A stretch of DNA of 64,000 bases, taken from the NCBI GenBank assembly GCA_963576725.1, contig OY755242.1, forward strand, positions 6,552,240 to 6,616,239. The letters are read 5' to 3'. Below the pieces are notes generated by a model. That model had not been told where the DNA came from and made no database searches. It saw only the letters and a list, made by a program, of their open reading frames with translations. How positions within the stretch are numbered: position 1 is the stretch's first letter; the number at the start of each line of letters is the position of its first letter. Origin of the DNA: Azorinus chamasolen. Its lineage: Eukaryota; Mollusca; Bivalvia; Cardiida; Solecurtidae. The position numbers and the translations under genes are program-made. Shown here in pieces: positions 1 through 10,723 of the stretch.

Positions 1-3
1 TAT

Positions 4-218
4 ATGTGCCAACGACGTGATGGATGTATCTTGATTGATTCTATAGAACAAAGCTCAAATACAAATACATGTTACAGTAATCTTAGACATTTGAAAGACA
101 GTTACGCCCCTTGTCCTGAAGAAGAAGAGCTCTGGAGTGCGACCTCTTCTTCAACAGAAACAGGGGACACCAATAACAATACACTAACCTCAGTGACAGC
201 ACGGATACAAGTACTTAA
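4..218 (+). other. unrecognised open frame upstream of LINE relic
   Basis: The frame is open from 4 and runs into the TTAA MITE that starts at 219. The peptide is acidic and Ser/Thr rich (PEEEELWSATSSSTETGD) and matches no family I recognise. Because non-LTR endonuclease sequence resumes directly after the MITE, it may be the upstream coding part of the same retroelement, cut by the MITE. This is inference from position only; it could equally be chance. Confidence 0.25.
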
Positions 219-470
219 TTAACCCTTTACCTGATAGAAGCGGCTTTTAGCGTGTTTGATTTATTCCTCCGCTGAAGAAAATAGTTCAAATTCATACAGT
301 CATGAACATATTGCATAATAAATATTTTCTATATCCTAGTTGGTGGTAGCTTAAAGCAGGCTGAAAGTAAAGCAGAATGCGCCTTAAGGCGCATTCTGCT
401 TTACTTTCAACCTGCTTTAAGTGGTCATATGTCTTCAAAACTAGAAACAGGCTATTGGGTAAAGGGTTAA
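219..470. mobile_element. TTAA-flanked MITE (family A ends)
   Basis: The element starts TTAACCCTTTACC and ends GGGTAAAGGGTTAA, so it has short terminal inverted repeats bounded by TTAA on both sides. The TTAA target and CCC start are typical of piggyBac-type transposition; no transposase is encoded. Its interior holds a 72 nt near-perfect palindrome (350-421) of the kind seen in family C elements here. It interrupts a non-LTR endonuclease reading frame that continues at 470. Confidence 0.75.
350..421. repeat. 72 nt near-perfect palindrome
   Basis: The arms are about 36 nt, centred on GCCTTAAGGC between 385 and 386, with one visible mismatch (GGCTGAAAG against GGTTGAAAG). The arms share CTTAAAGCAGG and AAAGTAAAGCAGAATGC with the palindrome in the family C MITE at 63366-63613, so the core is a dispersed module found inside two differently ended elements. 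Confidence 0.85.
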
Positions 471-905
471 ACGGCCTATTATTGGACAAATCAACATAAA
501 CAGTATCAGGTACTTCAGGAACTTACAGACATTTTTCATAAACACTCGCTGATATTTTTTTCCATTGCTGAGACAAAAAATGACAAGCAATTAAATTCAA
601 ATCTATTTTCGGCAGATGGTTATAAAACATACAGAACCGTTAGGGTATCAAGGGGGATGGGGTTATGGCTCTGGTCTGGTCTTATCTTACCGTAAGACGT
701 AGGGAAGACCTAGAAAGTCCCTCTTTAGGGTCCATGTGTTTCGAGCTAGACCTCTCCCAATGAAACTGGGGTATTTTATTTGTTTATAGACCACCATCTC
801 AATCTGATAACCTTTTTGATACTGAAATCACTAAATGTACTGATAAGATATTGATATCATGTGAACACGTGATTCTACTGGGCGACATGATTCAGACGCG
901 GACCT
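470..905 (+). pseudogene. non-LTR retrotransposon endonuclease fragment
   Basis: Translation shifting between frames gives an exonuclease/endonuclease/phosphatase-fold N-terminus of the CR1/L2/Jockey kind: QININSIRY near 487-515, then ELTDIF, then FSIAETKND near 557-580 (the AETK catalytic glutamate motif), SADGYKTYRT, YRPPSQSDNLFD near 785-815, and a decayed LLGDM (GDFN/GDMN motif) near 875-890. Frames shift after about 640, so the copy is dead. It ends near 905 without SDH or reverse transcriptase sequence. It lies on the plus strand, opposite to the LINE at 2850-5580, and is a separate copy. Confidence 0.7.
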
Positions 906-1764
906 TAGTGAATATATTAAGGGAGGGAAATGGTTGAACAAAGAGCTCCTATACTTTAAATAGTATTTCACTCACCATATTACACCTTCCTACATGAATA
1001 TGAATTTATGTATCTATCTATTGATTTGTAGGTTTGTTATTTATGTACTTACTTACATATTTGTTTATCTATGGATTTAATTACTTCCTTCCTTCATTCA
1101 TTCTTTCTTGTTCTGCTTTCCTTCTTTTCATCCTTGCTGTCTTATTTCATTTACGTATTGATATTAGTTTTCAGTGACAAAATCTGCACAGCTAGTGGCA
1201 TGTAACTGTTTGATGAAGGTAAAAGGTAACATTTGTGAGTAACACCAAATATGACATTATGAGTCGAAATTGTCTTTCGGAATATAACTAGTACTCTATC
1301 AGTTACCATGCATTTCCTGACATCGCTCCATAATTGTTACAAACATACATCATCCAGTATGGACCGTTGGTGGTTTTTAGATGTAGCAGTCCAGTCTCTG
1401 CAGTAGCCAAACTTCTCTTTCGATTCTATGTTTGTTCCCTTCCCGTCTGCCGTTTTGAGCTCCTGTCCATATATGTAGTTCATTATTAGCTCCATAGCTT
1501 TCACAGTATCTTACACACCGTCCTCTCTCTTATAAGTCACATCCCAATCACAAATGCTGTAAAATGTTTTAGGTCTTTCCAAATGGGGCTCGACTTGATT
1601 TAAGTTTTAAATCCTGATAAACGAGTTAGTTGGCAATTCCTAAAGAGGTAACCCTGTCCCTAATGAACATGTATTCAGAGTTGATCACTTCATGTATAGG
1701 TAATAGTTTAAAAAAGAATTTTTGGTTTGGTCAAAACGGTCGGATCATGTCTATATAATATCAT
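906..1764. other. no recognisable feature
   Basis: AT-rich sequence, including a TTACTTCCTTCCTTCATTCA-like pyrimidine patch near 1080-1130. I see no coding homology, RNA gene or clear repeat. Confidence 0.5.
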
Positions 1765-1856
1765 ACGCAAACAGGACAGACCGTGTGGGAACCGTCTGAA
1801 CTGGGTTTACCCTGTTTGCACAGGTGTAAAAGGGTGTTTATATTAAGGAGTGGTTA
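1765..1856 (-). mobile_element. family A MITE core fragment
   Basis: CGCAAACAGGACAGACCGTG at 1768, then GTCTGAACTGGGTTTACCCTGTTTGCACAGGTG broken by divergence, then TTTATATTAAGGAGTGGTTAA. This is the family A palindromic core followed by a decayed right end. The flanking TTAA is present only at the right side. Confidence 0.55.
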
Positions 1857-2845
1857 AATATGTTTGATATTGAACATTAGTTTCTGATAACCTTGAACGT
1901 ACCAGAAACATGTAAGATCTGCCTATTATCAGAGTTTGACCAGATCTTATATTTCATAGTATGATGTGGGTAGATGATGTAAGCTATTCACTACGTCTTT
2001 CAGGCTAACAAAATCTGCTGCTATGTCGAACGTCACGATAGAAGGTTTGTTTCCCTTCTGAGTCTGTTGAAACACACGCTAACTACACCAGTCTGTGTCA
2101 GAATAAACCTACTTGAAGAAAATACATGTTATTTGCATTGCTTTTCACATTTATACGCACGAGTATTCAAAGTATGCATATATATAATTCGTAGGCTTTT
2201 CATCGCGGGCGTTTGTGTTGTTGCTCTTGGGTTGTTTTGAGGTTAATTTGGTCTGTCTTCATGCTGTATTTTGTTTCTATATTTAAGTCACGAAACACCC
2301 ATACGTGTTGCCAAATACTCTCGATACCTTATCTAAAGTCAATATTTTGCTTGGAACACTGTTCATTCATGCAGATATTGGCATCCCCTGAATCTGAAAT
2401 CGAAAGAAGTAAAGACAATAATACCGATGCACCATGACATATTACATACATTCGTTTGGGTACTGAAACTAGTGGGTATTACAATTCAGGATAAACGTCA
2501 TTATATTCGTCTATTAACATTCTGATATTAAAGGACAGTCGCTACTTTCATGGCGTTTAAAAGTGTCTAAAACTTATAAAATATTGACTTATATGATGAT
2601 AAAACATATACCATTATAAAGCCTAAAAATTGAACGTTAAGAAAACAAAACTCCATATGTTTGATACTTGAAACTTAATCACTTGGTTAAACGTCTATTT
2701 TTGCAAACAATGCATTCAATGGCGTTGTACATTGACATAAATAAAATCAGAGACAAATAAAAATCGATAGAGGATATGCAATACACGAATATACATTTAA
2801 GAAAGCATAAAAACTAATATCCATAAAACGATGGTTAAAAAACTG
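1857..2845. other. no recognisable feature
   Basis: The stretch is AT-rich with scattered stops. Reading frames near 2213-2437 have no homology I recognise. The last part (about 2540-2845) may be 3' flank of the LINE that follows. Confidence 0.4.
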
Positions 2846-2849
2846 TTAT

Positions 2850-5580
2850 AATATACTAAAACCCAGACTTTATATAAAGTACTTTATACATCTAAAACAC
2901 ACGGACAGTTTCTACGAAATATTAAAAAGTGAGTCAAAGTGTCTGAAATAATGTGTTTTAACTTTCTTTTAAAAGATTTAACATTTTCTGCTCTTTTAAT
3001 CTCGCTAGGAACCCCGTTCCAAAGTATGGGACCTGCTGTCCCAAAACTTCTATCACTAAAGGTCTTTCTCTTGTTGAAAGGCACAGCATACATCTCTGGG
3101 GCTTTGTCTGCCGATCTCAGACAGCGCGTTGGTTCTGTCAGATAAAGGGGAGCGTGGTTGAGAGAGCAATTGTACATGTATGTCAATATCTTAAAAGTGA
3201 TCCTAGCTTTGATAGGTAACCAATGTAAGTCTTTAAGAGATTGTTTGGAGCTGTCTGACCATGTCCTATTCCAAACGAGTTTAGCTCACATATTTTGGAT
3301 TCGTTGTAGTTTGTCTATATCACACTGTGTAATTCCGTATAGGATGACATTACAATAATCTAAATGAGAGATCACTAGTGAAAGAACTAAACTTTCGGCA
3401 GATTCTTTTGTCAAGTATTTCGTAATAAATTTTATTCTATAGTAGTTAAACATGGCAACGCGACACTTTCTTTTCACGTGTTCTTTGAAGGTTAATGATT
3501 CATCGAGAAAAGCACCTAGGTATCTAATACACGTTTCCGATTCAACAACATCTCCTGCGATATCAATTGAATGTGTAGTACATTTGTTTAGCTGTTGCTT
3601 ACTTCCAAAACTGATGAATTCAGTTTTTGTTGTGTTCATTTTAAGTTTGTTTTCGTTCATCCAGGTATTGATCGTTATGGCACATTCTTCAAGGTTTTGA
3701 ACAGCTCGTCTTTCACTATTGGAGGTAGGTTTAAAGCGTTTACTTGCAATATGGTCATCAGCGAAACCGTATACTGAGATAGATGGAGGAATAACATCGA
3801 ACAAGGTTCCTGCGTATGCAAGGTAGAGCCAAGGACCAATGCAGCTGCCCTGTGGAACACTGCACTCCAACAAACGAGGTTGTGATTGTGACGAATTTAC
3901 ATTCACGCGACAGCTTCTTGGTCGTAAGTAGGAGTCCAACCATTTCAGAGCAATATTACAAACTCCATATTGACTCTTGGGAACACCGAGAAGAATATCA
4001 TGGTCAACAGTATCAAAGGCAGCACTAAGATCAATGGCAATAAGGGCAGTTACTTCCTGGTTTTCCATAGCCTCAAGTAGGTCATGAACAAGTCTCAATA
4101 AGACAGATTCGCAAGAGTGAAATCGTCTGTAAGCCGATTGATTTTTGGACAGAATGTCATGGTCAGTTACGTGGATGTTAAGTCTAAACAATGCAGCTTT
4201 CTCAATAAGTTTTGACAGAAAGGAAAGATTGCTTACGGGTCTGTAATTTGACAGTTCTAGTTCCAATCCTACTTTCTTCAGCAACGGTCTTATTATGGCT
4301 TGCTTTCATTTCGATGGGAAAACACCATGTTTCAATGAAGTGTTAACTAACTTTGTGATAACAGGTAATAGTTCATCTAAATACAATTTTCAGAATCTTT
4401 GTAGGCAGAACATCTAATTCACATGACTTTGTCTTGAGCTCGTTTATCAATTTTCTAATTTCTTCTTGACCCAGTTCTTCAAATTCAGTAAACTGTACTA
4501 CATCTTTCTGAATGGGCTCAAAGTTTTTAAAAGAATACAAAGAATCTCGAATGTTCCGTATCTTGTTCATTAAATAATCGGCCAAGTCTTCACTGAGGGT
4601 AATCTCACTTTCACTAGGAGGCAGTGGATTTTCGGATTTAGTACCTGTCAAATCAGATACAAATTGATACAACTTTTTTAGAGTCACCCTTACAATCAAT
4701 GACTTTTTTCACACAAATATTTTTTTTTCCTTTTTTAAATGACAACTGTATTCATTCCTTGCTGCTTTAAAGGTTTCAAACTGTTCGGGCTCCTTGTGTT
4801 TTTTCCAAAGACGCTCAGATTTGCGCAACTTTCGCTTTAGCTGGAGTATTTCATTTGTAAACCATGGTTTAGGTGCACGGCAAATTTTGGTTTTCTCTTT
4901 GAAGGGAGCATGTGTGTTTAAAACGTCTTTAATCTCTGTTTTAAACTTTTCTACGCAAATGTCAACGTTTTCAGAATCAATTGAAATTTCAGATAAACTG
5001 TTCGTAAATACAGACTTGTCCATGTTTTTGAAATCTCTAAAGGTAACTGCTTTACTTATAATGTTCTCTTTCTTAACATTCGTGACGACTTTGACTACAC
5101 AATGATCTGATAAGACGGGACCAGGCTGACAGGAGGCTACATCGACACCATTTACTTCCTCTGTAATAACTAGGTCAAGGCTATTTCCACCAGTGTGAGT
5201 ACTAAAATTTACATGCTGCACAAGACCCATTGCCTGCATCGATTTTTTAAAATCCAATATTGCATTGTTGTCCTCTTTGAGATGTAGGTTAAAATCTCCC
5301 ATAACCATTAGGTTTGAATATGTAGGTATAATGCCTTCCATATATTGCAAAAAGTCCGTTACAAATTGAGAATATGTACTAAGTGAAGGAGGTCTGTAGA
5401 TTCCTACTACATGTAAAGTTATGTTTTTAAGAATAAGTCGCCAAAGTCCAAACTCGAAGCTTTTGTTCGTTCCGGAGGAAAGTTTATGTACGTTAATGTT
5501 TGTTTTATATGTCAAAGCAATGCCACTGACTATTCTATTTTTCCTATTGGTGACACTAACACTGTAACCATTTTGATTTA
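2850..5580 (-). mobile_element. CR1/L2-like LINE, 5' truncated, decayed
   Basis: Read on the minus strand the element gives, in order, an endonuclease domain (5587-4709), a linker (4699-4373), a reverse transcriptase (4284-3286) and a C-terminal domain (3186-2884), all in the order expected for ORF2 of a CR1/L2/Jockey-type non-LTR retrotransposon. The domains sit in different frames, so it is inactive. The 3' end, near 2845-2880, carries TATAAAGTACTTTATATAAA, similar in style to the CR1/L2 tails at 9440 and 24060. The 5' side abuts a second retroelement at about 5580, so the N-terminus of the endonuclease is missing. Confidence 0.85.
2884..4284 (-). pseudogene. LINE reverse transcriptase and C-terminal domain
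   Basis: A 332-codon frame (4284-3286) holds RT motifs: LSNYRPVSNLSFLSKLIEK (residues 11-29), QSAYRRFHSCES (49-60), motif A IAIDLSAAFDTVDHDIL (82-98), SVPQGSCIGPWL (142-153) and motif C FADDH with the two catalytic aspartates at 176-177. After a frame break, 3186-2884 gives the CR1/L2 C-terminal signature FSDRSFGTAGPILWNGVP, the same domain as in the plus-strand fragment ending at 9137. It would copy its own RNA by target-primed reverse transcription; frame breaks between domains make the copy non-functional. It is not a host gene. Confidence 0.85.
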
Positions 5581-5587
5581 TACCCAT
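4373..5587 (-). pseudogene. LINE AP-endonuclease-like domain and linker
   Basis: The 292-codon frame 5587-4709 carries VVGIYRPPSLSTY (residues 60-72), VMGDFNLHL (95-103, catalytic GDFN), THTGGNSLDLVIT (130-142) and LSDHCVVK (159-166, catalytic SDH), followed by the PWFTNEILQLKRKLRKSERL linker typical of non-LTR ORF2. The 4699-4373 frame continues the linker (LGQEEIRKLINELKTKSCEL) toward the RT. The first strand-nicking residues (the N-terminal Asn and AETK motif) are lost at the truncation point near 5580, where sequence switches to the other retroelement family. Confidence 0.85.
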
Positions 5588-6260
5588 TTTCTCACTTTGT
5601 TCATCAAATATGTTAAAAAATTCATTAAAAAGGGATATGATCCTGTAGTACTACAACATACTGCATGTTTGGTTGTCAACCCTTTTACGGTTGGCAATCG
5701 CGCTGGCCTCTTTGCATGTACGCCGACAAGAAAGGTTTAGTACTCTATGAAGGCGACGTCTTAAATCCAGAAACGGAAGGAGAACGTTGGATATATGTAC
5801 TATTTCGTTTTTGTCGTACCCGTTATTACTTTCATACAGTTACTCTGTTTGCAGCTCAATCATTGACTACATTAGCGATAGATGGATACAGTTTGTTCAC
5901 TTAAATGTTTTCGTTATACATGCACTGTACCACTGCATTTGCCATCGCGGTTGTTGTAGTTTAGTCGGATAGGGGATACGTTTATTTACACTGTTTGTCT
6001 TTTAGGGTGGGGATGGAATAAGTGTGAGGTTGGGCGCCCATAAACCGGTTTAACCCCCAGTGATTTTTGTCACTGACCGTTCCAAGGCAGTACTTCCATC
6101 TTCCCCCTATTGTATGCTTATTTTGTCTTTGTGCGTCTCTTGATGTTTTTATAGTTATGTACATTTGCTGTTTCCTTGTGTTGCTGTTCGGGCGACTGTT
6201 TTTACTGTATCAGGTGTTTCCTGCATGATTCATTTTTGTACTTTCATATGATTGATCAGC
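5580..6260 (+). mobile_element. 3' fragment of GIPMGTNCAPL-type retroelement
   Basis: Translation from 5580 gives YTHFLTLFIKYVKKFIKKGY and then LQHTACLVVNPFTVGNRAGL, matching the C-terminus of the 16681-17547 minus-strand reading frame. It continues through the same 3' untranslated tail (GGTTGGGCGCCCATAAACCG near 6031, CACTGACCGTTCCAAGGCAG near 6072). It breaks the 5' side of the LINE at about 5580 and is followed, tail to tail, by an inverted copy at 6510-7145. Confidence 0.8.
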
Positions 6261-6509
6261 ACCATGCCTAGTTGTGTGTAGTGTATTCCTCGTCCGGTTC
6301 GATGATTGTCTGCAGTTTTGGGACTTTGGAACATTTTGTACTTGCGCTGGGGCAGACATCAGTTTTTGTATCAAAAACAATTCTAGTTAATTGTATAATT
6401 AGCATAAATAGATAGACTATGTTGACATTTTGACCGCTCACGATCTATACCTACTATTCTCGACTGCACCCTGAATGAATCAAATGTATTTCGCACTACT
6501 ACATACACC
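6261..6509. other. spacer between inverted retroelement tails
   Basis: About 250 bp without recognisable features, separating the plus-strand and minus-strand tails of the same retroelement family. Confidence 0.4.
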
Positions 6510-7145
6510 AAACTATGGTAGTTTAAACAAAGTACAAATATGAGTCATACAGGAAACACCACAAACAAAACAAATAGCCACCCGAACAGCACAGCAACAA
6601 GAAAAAACAGTAAATGTACATAACTATAAAAAAACCAAAGAAACACACAAAGATAAAACAAACAAACAGTAGGGAGAGATGCAAGTATCGTCTTAGAACG
6701 CTCAAGGACAATAGTCACTGGGGTTTTAAACCTGATTAGGGGCGCCCAACTTTACACTTATTCCATCACCCCCTAAAACAAACAGTGTGAATAAACGTAT
6801 CCCCTGTCCGACTAATCTACAACAAACGCGATGGCAAATGCAGTGGTAAATTGCATGTAAAACGAAAACACATTTAAGTGAAACAAACTGTATCCATCTA
6901 TCGCCAGTGCACTCAGTGAATGAGATGCAAACACCCTAACTGTTGAAAAGTAATAAGGGGGTACGACAAAAAGGAGATAGCACAAATATCCAACGTCCCC
7001 CTTCCGTGCCCGGATTTAAGACGTCGTCTTCATACAGTACTAAACCTTTCCTGTCGGCCGACATGAAAAGAGGGCAGGGTAATTGCCAACTGTAAAAGGA
7101 TTGACAACCAGACATGCAGTATGTTGTAGTACTATAGGATCATAT
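6510..7145 (-). mobile_element. 3' fragment of GIPMGTNCAPL-type retroelement, inverted
   Basis: The order on the plus strand is tail first (AAAGTACAAATATGAGTCAT at 6530, GGGCGCCCAACTTTACACTT near 6741), then the decayed C-terminal coding part near 7000-7140 (ATGCAGTATGTTGTAGTACT). It parallels 16180-16790 base for base with scattered changes and is an inverted partner of 5580-6260, so the two form a tail-to-tail pair. Confidence 0.8.
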
Positions 7146-8530
7146 CACTTTATAAGACGTTTTCGGTTGTAATTTCTGCGCATCTTTATGAGCATCCAAG
7201 GTAGATAGTCACCGATAGTAACTCTTCACAAAGAATGTATTTGTATAGTTATCGGGAAATGTTACGCAAAGCCACGAAACAAATACTAAGTCAACAATAT
7301 CGAATAAACGGGCATTTTGCGAAAAAGGTCTAAGGGAGAAAGGATCAGATGAATAAATGACAATTGCAGTTGATCGCGGTTATCGACTGAGAAAGTGAAT
7401 GGAAAAGTGAGGGTTACTTCAGCAAACAGAATATTAGAAAATGTATTCAAATTTTATCCCCGAGATTTGATTAGAATCTGTAACCATCTTCAGTCTGTGT
7501 GTACATTGCATACATTGATAACTCTTGAATGCAATTTATAGTTCATGTTGACAGTCTGGAATATCTATTCGATACTTTCCCCGTTAGTTATGGAAGAAAT
7601 ACAGATCTTGTTCTACTTTTTTCAGTGGGCTTATTGACAAGGTGGCTGTTATTAAAGGTACATTTAAACACAGATATACTTCATAAACTGTCTAGTAATA
7701 TGTAGTGAACTAATCAGGATTATTTTATTCTGTATATTTGATAATAATCTGAAAATGGGTGATCCTTCGAAAGCAAAAGTAGCAATGCAAAAAGAGAAAA
7801 TTGCAGACTCGGTTATATTGTTTCATTTTTTATGAATTTCACTACTTTTTGTATTATTAGTCATGTGGTTGCGATGGAAACCACGGATTTCTGAAACAAT
7901 GTAGAACATCAACCTAAACCTTTTAGTGAATAATTTTTAAACAGTATATTATTATATATTTTCTTTCATAATTTCGATATATTTATATATATAAAGTGTC
8001 ATTTTGACAGTTTTGGCACTTTCGGATACCATGGAAACTGCCATTTTTTCGCAGAAAACGTGTTTATTTTTCTCTTTTTTTGTCGAATGACGAACTATGA
8101 AAAACTTATGTTGTAAAGAAAAATGTTCAGATTACTATCTTTTTCATGCAGTACGAAAATTGTTCATGCAGTATGAAAAAACGGTAATATTCATGTGTAA
8201 AATCATGTTTGTTTTGTATATTATACTCCTTTTGGTTCAGTTTTATTATATTTAAAGAAAGTGTAGTAATTTTGACAGTTTTGACACATACTGTCACCAC
8301 GGAAACTGTCAATTTACAAAATTTCTAACACGTCGACATATAGTTTTCCTTTTCCATTTGATTTCACTATTAAATTTTACCAGATATACAAAACATTTAG
8401 AAAAGTCTATGAAAGGATCACTTTTTCATAAAACTGTAGAAAATGACCTTAATGTTTTTAATATATTTGATGAACACATTGAGAATATTGTGATATACAA
8501 AGAATTTAGAAAATTTAGAGAATATTGGTA
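7146..8530. other. mostly unrecognised; weak internal repeats
   Basis: An AT-rich stretch. Two similar segments at about 7998-8055 and 8268-8325 share TTTTGACAGTTTTG and GGAAACTGYCA, and TTCATGCAGTACGAAAA is repeated in tandem at 8143-8178. No gene is recognised. Confidence 0.4.
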
Positions 8531-8580
8531 TGTCCAAGTTTGTAAATCATATTATCATATAATTCATGTTAACTCAGTCT
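8531..8580 (-). mobile_element. short retroelement scrap
   Basis: TATGTCCAAGTTTGTAAATCATATTATCATATAATTCATG resembles 16848-16890 of the GIPMGTNCAPL-type retroelement in the same (minus-sense) orientation. The match is short and imperfect. Confidence 0.4.
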
Positions 8581-8584
8581 GCAG

Positions 8585-9463
8585 GTCTTGTTATATGCAA
8601 CTTAGACAAATTGGCCACATTAGAAAGTACTTAAACGCTGATGCCACAAAGTCACTGGTGCACTCCTTAGTAACATCACGCCTGGATTACTGTAACTCCC
8701 TTCTACAAGGCGTCCCAAAAATAATATTGAGCAAACTACAAAATGTTCAAAACACAGCTGCTCGACTTATTAGCAGGACTGCTCGCCATAGTCATATAAC
8801 TCCTATCTTGAAGGAGCTTCACTGGCTACCAGACCAATTTAGAGTTCAGTTTAAGATACTTGTGTTGACATATAAAGCTTTGCATGACCAGTGTCCTGTA
8901 TATGTCAGAAATCTTGTACACGTGTACACACCAGCAAGAAACTTGAGATCCAAGAACAATGCCATTACACTCATTGTACCAAGAAACAGTAAAGTCATGT
9001 TCGGTGACAGGAGCTTTGCAGCTGCTGCTCCCAGACTCTGGAATGCGCTGCCTGAAGGAATCAGATACTCTAAATCATTAGACAGTTTTAAAAGGGCATT
9101 GAAAACACACTGCTTCATACAGATACATGGACACTGAGTGTTGGTGTTTTTTTAATATATATAAATTATCAGTTTTATTTCTTAACTGGATAGAGTTTTA
9201 TTTTTAGATAAATGCGGAGATGCCCATTTTACGTGTAATTATGTCTGTGTATTTTGATTTAAGGCACCTTTAACATTATCATGTTGTAAACTGTAGGTTC
9301 TTATAACGTACTTATTTTACTTGTTACTCTTATATCACATTTATGTGTGTGTGTTTTGTTGTGTGAATGTTATTTTTTTTATATAATTGTAAAGCACTTT
9401 TGAACGTATTATAATGTATGAAAAAAGTGCTATATAAATATGGTATATAATAATAATAATAAT
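8585..9463 (+). mobile_element. CR1/L2-like LINE 3' end
   Basis: The frame open to 9137 encodes the last part of a LINE ORF2: LRQIGHIRKYLNADATKSL, SRLDYCNSLLQGVP, LQNVQNTAARLISR, ILKELHWLP, FKILVLTYKALH and FGDRSFAAAAPRLWNALPEG, all typical of CR1/L2/Rex-type thumb and C-terminal regions. After the stop (TGA at 9137) a 3' UTR runs to AAAGTGCTATATAAATATGG and (TAA)n at 9447-9463. The tail resembles those at 24025-24105 and 56920-57005. The RT catalytic core is absent: classic 5' truncation. Confidence 0.85.
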
Positions 9464-9640
9464 GTGGAGCCCCTTAAGATTACATTGGTGCTTGTCAATA
9501 TGTGAGAGATTTAGATAATAAAATTAAGAGAATGATTTTCTTAGTTTATGATATCTGTATCCTTACTTAAGCAGATATTCAGTTACAATGATATTTCGAC
9601 TGTTCAAATCTTCAACAGAAGAGAAAGCTCTAGCAACTAG
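9464..9640 (-). mobile_element. decayed GIPMGTNCAPL-type retroelement fragment
   Basis: CCTTAAGATTACATTGGTGC, TTTTCTTAGTTTATGATATC and ATTTCGACTGTTCAAATCTT parallel 16917-17070 of the better copy, same orientation. It follows directly on the LINE tail. Confidence 0.7.
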
Positions 9641-10138
9641 TAAAGGACACATAACGGGTCCGTCTTTTGCCTAAAATCGAATTTTGGTCAAGGAAAAACA
9701 ACCACAAAAGTGTAAAAACTGAGCCTGTTTATAAGATATACAAGGGTATAGCTCCAATTAGTAAAATGTGCAAAATAGCAAACGTTGCCGACATACCATA
9801 GCCATACACAATGTGACATATTAGATTAGTTGTATGATAAATGGAAAAGTAGTAAAGTCAAGCAGGCAAAGCCACATGCAAGAAAGGCTGTTTCAGAATT
9901 TTTTTATCTTGTAAAGCTAGTTTTAATAGAAAATGGACAAAACACATCCAATGATCATAAAGGGCCACCACGAACATACCATGTTCAGGTGAGCTAGAAC
10001 AGAGTACAGGAGATATCAGATATAGATGTGAATATTTGTCGTGTTTCGTATTCATGACTTCATTTTTTGAAAAGTTGTCATGCACATTTTACATGTAACT
10101 GTAAATACCCCCTGTTTATTTCAAGAATTGCTTCCACG
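9641..10138. other. no recognisable feature
   Basis: No coding homology or repeat seen. Confidence 0.4.
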
Positions 10139-10232
10139 TTAACCCTTTACTTCATATACGTATACACATTTGTACGGATTTGTAAACCCGGATATGTGCC
10201 TGTTCTGTTCTGTTTGCTTATGATGCAATATA

Positions 10233-10594
10233 CAGTGCTCCCTCTCTACAACGACACCCTTTGGGATACGAATATTGTATGTGTTGTTCAGAGGGAGTTG
10301 TTATAGGGAGGGAAGATCAAATATAATCAGCTTGTTTGCAGGTCCCGAGATAAGGTGTATTTCGAGAACTAAAACCGTTATGCCTCAATCAAACCCTATG
10401 TTGTGACCATTCTTTAGAATCGTCACAAAGTGACGATTCTAAAGAGTGGTCACAACATAGGGTTTGATGGAGGCATAAAGAAAATACGACGGAAAAAAGT
10501 TGTTTCTGGAGCCTTGTTGTTTCGGAAACAGTGACATGTGTTGTTGTAAGGAAGGAATCGTTATTGAGAGGGCCGTTGTAGGGAGGAAGCACTG
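10233..10594. mobile_element. TA-flanked CAGT-ended MITE nested in 10139-10723
   Basis: TA precedes CAGTGCTCCCTCTCTACAAC, and GTTGTAGGGAGGAAGCACTG is followed by TA, giving about 20 bp imperfect terminal inverted repeats and a TA duplication. This fits Tc1/mariner-type ends (CAGT, TA target). A long palindrome (10379-10477) fills the centre. Its position inside the family A element gives relative age: it inserted later. Confidence 0.8.
10379..10477. repeat. 99 nt palindrome
   Basis: TATGCCTCAATCAAACCCTA pairs with TAGGGTTTGATGGAGGCATA; the inner arms TAGAATCGTCAC and GTGACGATTCTA flank a 3 nt loop. Arms are about 48 nt with few mismatches and would fold as a long hairpin if transcribed. Confidence 0.85.
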
Positions 10595-10723
10595 TACGTA
10601 GATATGGTTCTACAGTTCTGTCATTGCCACAACGTCATGTGTTAATGTGTTAAAGCAATTGATCTAATTAATATTCATGATGTCATTATTTCTTTCATAA
10701 ACATTCGTGGAGTAAAGGGTTAA

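Larger units (their letters stand above)
10139..10723. mobile_element. TTAA-flanked MITE with nested MITE
   Basis: Left end TTAACCCTTTACTTCATATA, right end CATTCGTGGAGTAAAGGGTTAA, bounded by TTAA. Left of the nested insertion the interior reads TTCTGTTCTGTTTGCTTATG (family A core half). The right part resembles the family A bodies at 28980-29089 and 55080-55212 (AATTAATATTCATGATGTCA). Confidence 0.75.

Noticed and set aside
3286..4284. 332-codon frame as a host gene
   Set aside because: It is a LINE reverse transcriptase with the endonuclease domain beside it.
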